From the NCBI GenBank assembly GCA_010645155.1, contig CM021313.1:3954815-4018814 (forward strand): a stretch of 64,000 nt of DNA. The letters are read 5' to 3'. This DNA is from Tigriopus japonicus. Its lineage: Eukaryota > Arthropoda > Copepoda > Harpacticoida > Harpacticidae. Shown piece by piece: positions 62,171 through 64,000 of this stretch; position 1 is the first letter of the stretch, and each line of letters starts with the position of its first letter. The notes beneath the pieces are model-generated. The model was given only the letters and a program-made list of their open reading frames with translations. It had not been told where the DNA came from and ran no database searches. The position numbers and the translations under genes were made by a program.

Positions 62171-62497
62171 TTAGATATTCGCCCAAGTAAAACTGTCCGG
62201 CGTAGGGACCGCATTGGTAATATCTTCAAAGCGATCTTCAACGAGCGGTTGGACGTTGCGGCGAAGTTGGGGTGGTGGAACAAAACACTGTTCACCATTA
62301 TACCACGGTAAAGCACTACGTGGGTGTCGGAGCTTTATACAACGCTTATAAACAACACAGAACACAAGCACTAACACCACCAGGATGACAAGTCCCATTT
62401 GGGCCGTGCCAATATGGATTTCAACGATGTGGAAACCAGAATTCTGTTCCACGTCCTGGGGTTGAGAAATTATCTCTTGAGAAGGGCTTGCTCCCAT
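62171..62497 (-). CDS. Small membrane-anchored ORF between pol and the 3' LTR
   Basis: A 108-residue frame starts 25 bp after the pol stop. It has a polar N-terminus of about 33 residues, one strong hydrophobic segment (MGLVILVVLVLVFCVVY), a basic stop (KRCIKLRH) and a polar C-terminal tail with PPP. This is the position of an env gene in some Ty3/gypsy elements, but the protein is far too short for a full envelope. It could be an env remnant or an accessory gene. No similarity is recognised. Confidence 0.6.
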   Translation of the reverse strand: MGASPSQEIISQPQDVEQNSGFHIVEIHIGTAQMGLVILVVLVLVFCVVYKRCIKLRHPRSALPWYNGEQCFVPPPQLRRNVQPLVEDRFEDITNAVPTPDSFTWANI

Positions 62498-62522
62498 GGC
62501 GATTGGTGAAGATGAAGTGATC

Positions 62523-64000
62523 TCACCAAGAGAATTGTTTTTCTCTTAATCGTGCACTTCTCCTTGGAACGACCTCCTCTATTCCTGACTCCACAGGAAC
62601 TTGACGCCTTGGGCCAAAATCATATGAAACATCTCTAGGCAAAGGCTTGATAAAAATCCTATTTCGTAGAGATGTATGTCCGTCATCCATACGAATCACA
62701 TATGAACAACCAGATGGCCTGATTGATTCAATCGTTCCCATGTCTTTCCAAGTTTTAAGGACTGGATTTTGAACTCGTACTCGTTGACCAATTTCGAGAA
62801 GGGATAAGGGTTGAGTATGACGATCGAACGTGATCTTCGTTGCTTTTTGAACTCGTTTTCTCATTCGAGCGGCGCTCCCTTGATCCATAAAACCAACTGC
62901 TTTGGGTAAAGTAGGCAGGAAACCTCTCTGTCTACGTCCCAAAAAGAGTTGTGACGGGGAAATACCATCCGCCCGGGGAATATTTCTCCAAGTGGCTAAT
63001 GCCTTGTCCATCAGGGATGAATCGCCTTTGCACTTGAAGTAAAGGTCCTTTATCTGTTTAACCGCAGATTCTGCCAAACCATTACTTTGGGGATTATATG
63101 GTGAGGACAGTTCGTGAATAACGTTGTTGTCGCAACAAAACTTTTTAAATTCACTTCGAAATTGTGGGCCTCCATCCGTACGAATAAATCGTGGGAAGCC
63201 ATATTGGAGGAAAATCTTCATCAGAATTTTCGTGATAGCTTCGGTTTTCAACGAATGTAATTGAAATTGGAAGGGCCAGCCAGAATATCTGTCAACTACA
63301 ACAAGATAGTGCCGTCCAGAATATTCAAAGAGGTCCGCAGCAATTTGGTCCATGGGCCCCGTAGCTTGGTTCATCTCATGGAGAGGTTCTCGCTGTTGGG
63401 TCGGTCGTCGAACTTGGCAAATTTCGCAACAATCAATCATGATTTTGATATCATTATTGATGCCCGGCCAATAGTAAAGTTGCTGAGCGGCTTTCCTCGT
63501 TTTCACTATTCCTGTGTGAGGTAAGTGAAGTAGGCGGAGAACCTCCGCGCGACACGCTAAGGGGATTACCATCCTTGTGTTGTCCAAGATGAGAAGATTT
63601 GACTCCTCAAGTGATAAAAGACCGTCCCACACGGTTGCATAAGGGCGTGCTGGGTGTGTCGGAGATAACTCCTCGATCTTTAAATCTTGGCGAAAAGCAA
63701 GCACAATTTCTTGATAAATTGGATCTTGCAACACTGCATCAAATATAAATTTGAGACTTGGATCGTTCATGGTGGAAGTCAGAGGCCCATTAACTGTCAA
63801 AACCATTTCCTTCTTCTCGGGTGCTGCAAAGACAGGTGCACGAGAAAGGGCGTCCGCTATCAAATGGGTTTTGCCTGCGACCCAAGACACATGAAACGAA
63901 TAGGTGGATAACTTCTCTCTAAAACGTAGAAGGCGAGAATTATGAACGTCATCCAAAGGTTTGTCGAAAATACCGACTAAGGGGCGGTGATCAGTGATCA
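62523..64000 (-). CDS. Retrotransposon Pol polyprotein, RNase H end and integrase (partial)
   Basis: The frame is open from the window edge. TDHRPLVGIF and RLLRFREKLSTYSF mark the end of the reverse transcriptase-RNase H region. The integrase zinc-binding module has the H-H-C-C pattern (HLPHTG, then CCEIC). The catalytic core shows the three acidic residues in ADLFEYSG or VVVDRYSGWP, FIRTDGGPQF and NGLAESAVKQIK, with 34 residues between the second Asp and the Glu. A C-terminal region (QRVRVQNPVLKTWKDMG) precedes the stop. This layout is typical of Ty3/gypsy elements. The frame has no interruptions. Confidence 0.92.
   Translation of the reverse strand, partial: ITDHRPLVGIFDKPLDDVHNSRLLRFREKLSTYSFHVSWVAGKTHLIADALSRAPVFAAPEKKEMVLTVNGPLTSTMNDPSLKFIFDAVLQDPIYQEIVLAFRQDLKIEELSPTHPARPYATVWDGLLSLEESNLLILDNTRMVIPLACRAEVLRLLHLPHTGIVKTRKAAQQLYYWPGINNDIKIMIDCCEICQVRRPTQQREPLHEMNQATGPMDQIAADLFEYSGRHYLVVVDRYSGWPFQFQLHSLKTEAITKILMKIFLQYGFPRFIRTDGGPQFRSEFKKFCCDNNVIHELSSPYNPQSNGLAESAVKQIKDLYFKCKGDSSLMDKALATWRNIPRADGISPSQLFLGRRQRGFLPTLPKAVGFMDQGSAARMRKRVQKATKITFDRHTQPLSLLEIGQRVRVQNPVLKTWKDMGTIESIRPSGCSYVIRMDDGHTSLRNRIFIKPLPRDVSYDFGPRRQVPVESGIEEVVPRRSARLREKQFSW

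Larger units (their letters stand above)
61980..64000 (-). mobile_element. Ty3/gypsy-type LTR retrotransposon, 3' part (truncated by the window)
   Basis: In transcription order on the minus strand the element comprises the end of pol (RNase H end and integrase, to 62523), a separate membrane-anchored ORF (62497-62171), a purine-rich tract (TTTGGGGGGAGA) and a 3' LTR (62141-61980). The reading frames are intact, so the copy is probably young. gag, protease, reverse transcriptase and the 5' LTR must lie beyond 64000. It is inserted downstream of the candidate exon at 61.5 kb, probably in an intron of that gene. Confidence 0.85.

Overview
This window is nuclear DNA from an animal, most likely a crustacean and plausibly a copepod. 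The evidence is split genes with many short GT-AG introns (about 55-75 bp inside several genes), protein families typical of arthropods (two DIP-type immunoglobulin adhesion genes), short TTAGG motifs (the arthropod telomere repeat), and LINE, LTR and foldback transposons. The species assignment is inference. Exon models were built by hand from splice sites, reading phase and family resemblance, and every multi-exon model listed closes in frame.

Layout. 1-910 (-): the first coding exons of a proline-rich protein that runs off the left edge, apparently using a GA-AG intron. 0.9-14.8 kb: mostly non-coding, with microsatellites and a few weak candidate exons. 14.8-16.3 kb (-): an ectonucleoside triphosphate diphosphohydrolase with an intronless coding region, then an unrecognised exon and a foldback MITE. 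20.0-32.9 kb (+): a DIP-like three-Ig, GPI-anchored adhesion gene. One of its introns holds a complete 12-exon, bacterial-type CocE/NonD (S15-like) hydrolase gene on the opposite strand; another region holds a small membrane-protein gene. 34.5-38.1 kb (+): an 11-exon Na-K-Cl cotransporter (SLC12). 38.2-45.5 kb: repeat-rich, with LINE remnants, a GC-motif patch, head-to-head TTAGG repeats and a degenerate 25-bp minisatellite. 45.5-57.0 kb (+): a second DIP-like gene with foldback elements in intron 1 and a sequence gap flanked by a duplicated exon that looks like an assembly error. 57.4-59.0 kb (-): a Popeye-domain protein gene. 59.3-61.4 kb (+): an ACSF3-like malonyl-CoA synthetase gene, divergent from the Popeye gene across 304 bp. 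61.5 kb (+): a probable first coding exon of another gene. 62.0-64.0 kb (-): the 3' part of a Ty3/gypsy-type LTR retrotransposon with an extra membrane-anchored ORF between pol and the LTR.

Functionally this is an ordinary gene neighbourhood. The two DIP-like genes are tandem paralogues of a neuronal recognition family. The remaining genes (ion transport, purinergic signalling, cAMP-linked Popeye protein, mitochondrial fatty-acid metabolism) show no operon-like relationship. The most unusual items are the nested CocE/NonD hydrolase in an animal gene, the non-canonical GA and GC splice donors, the altered Popeye motif, the extra retroelement ORF, and the false exon duplication at the gap.
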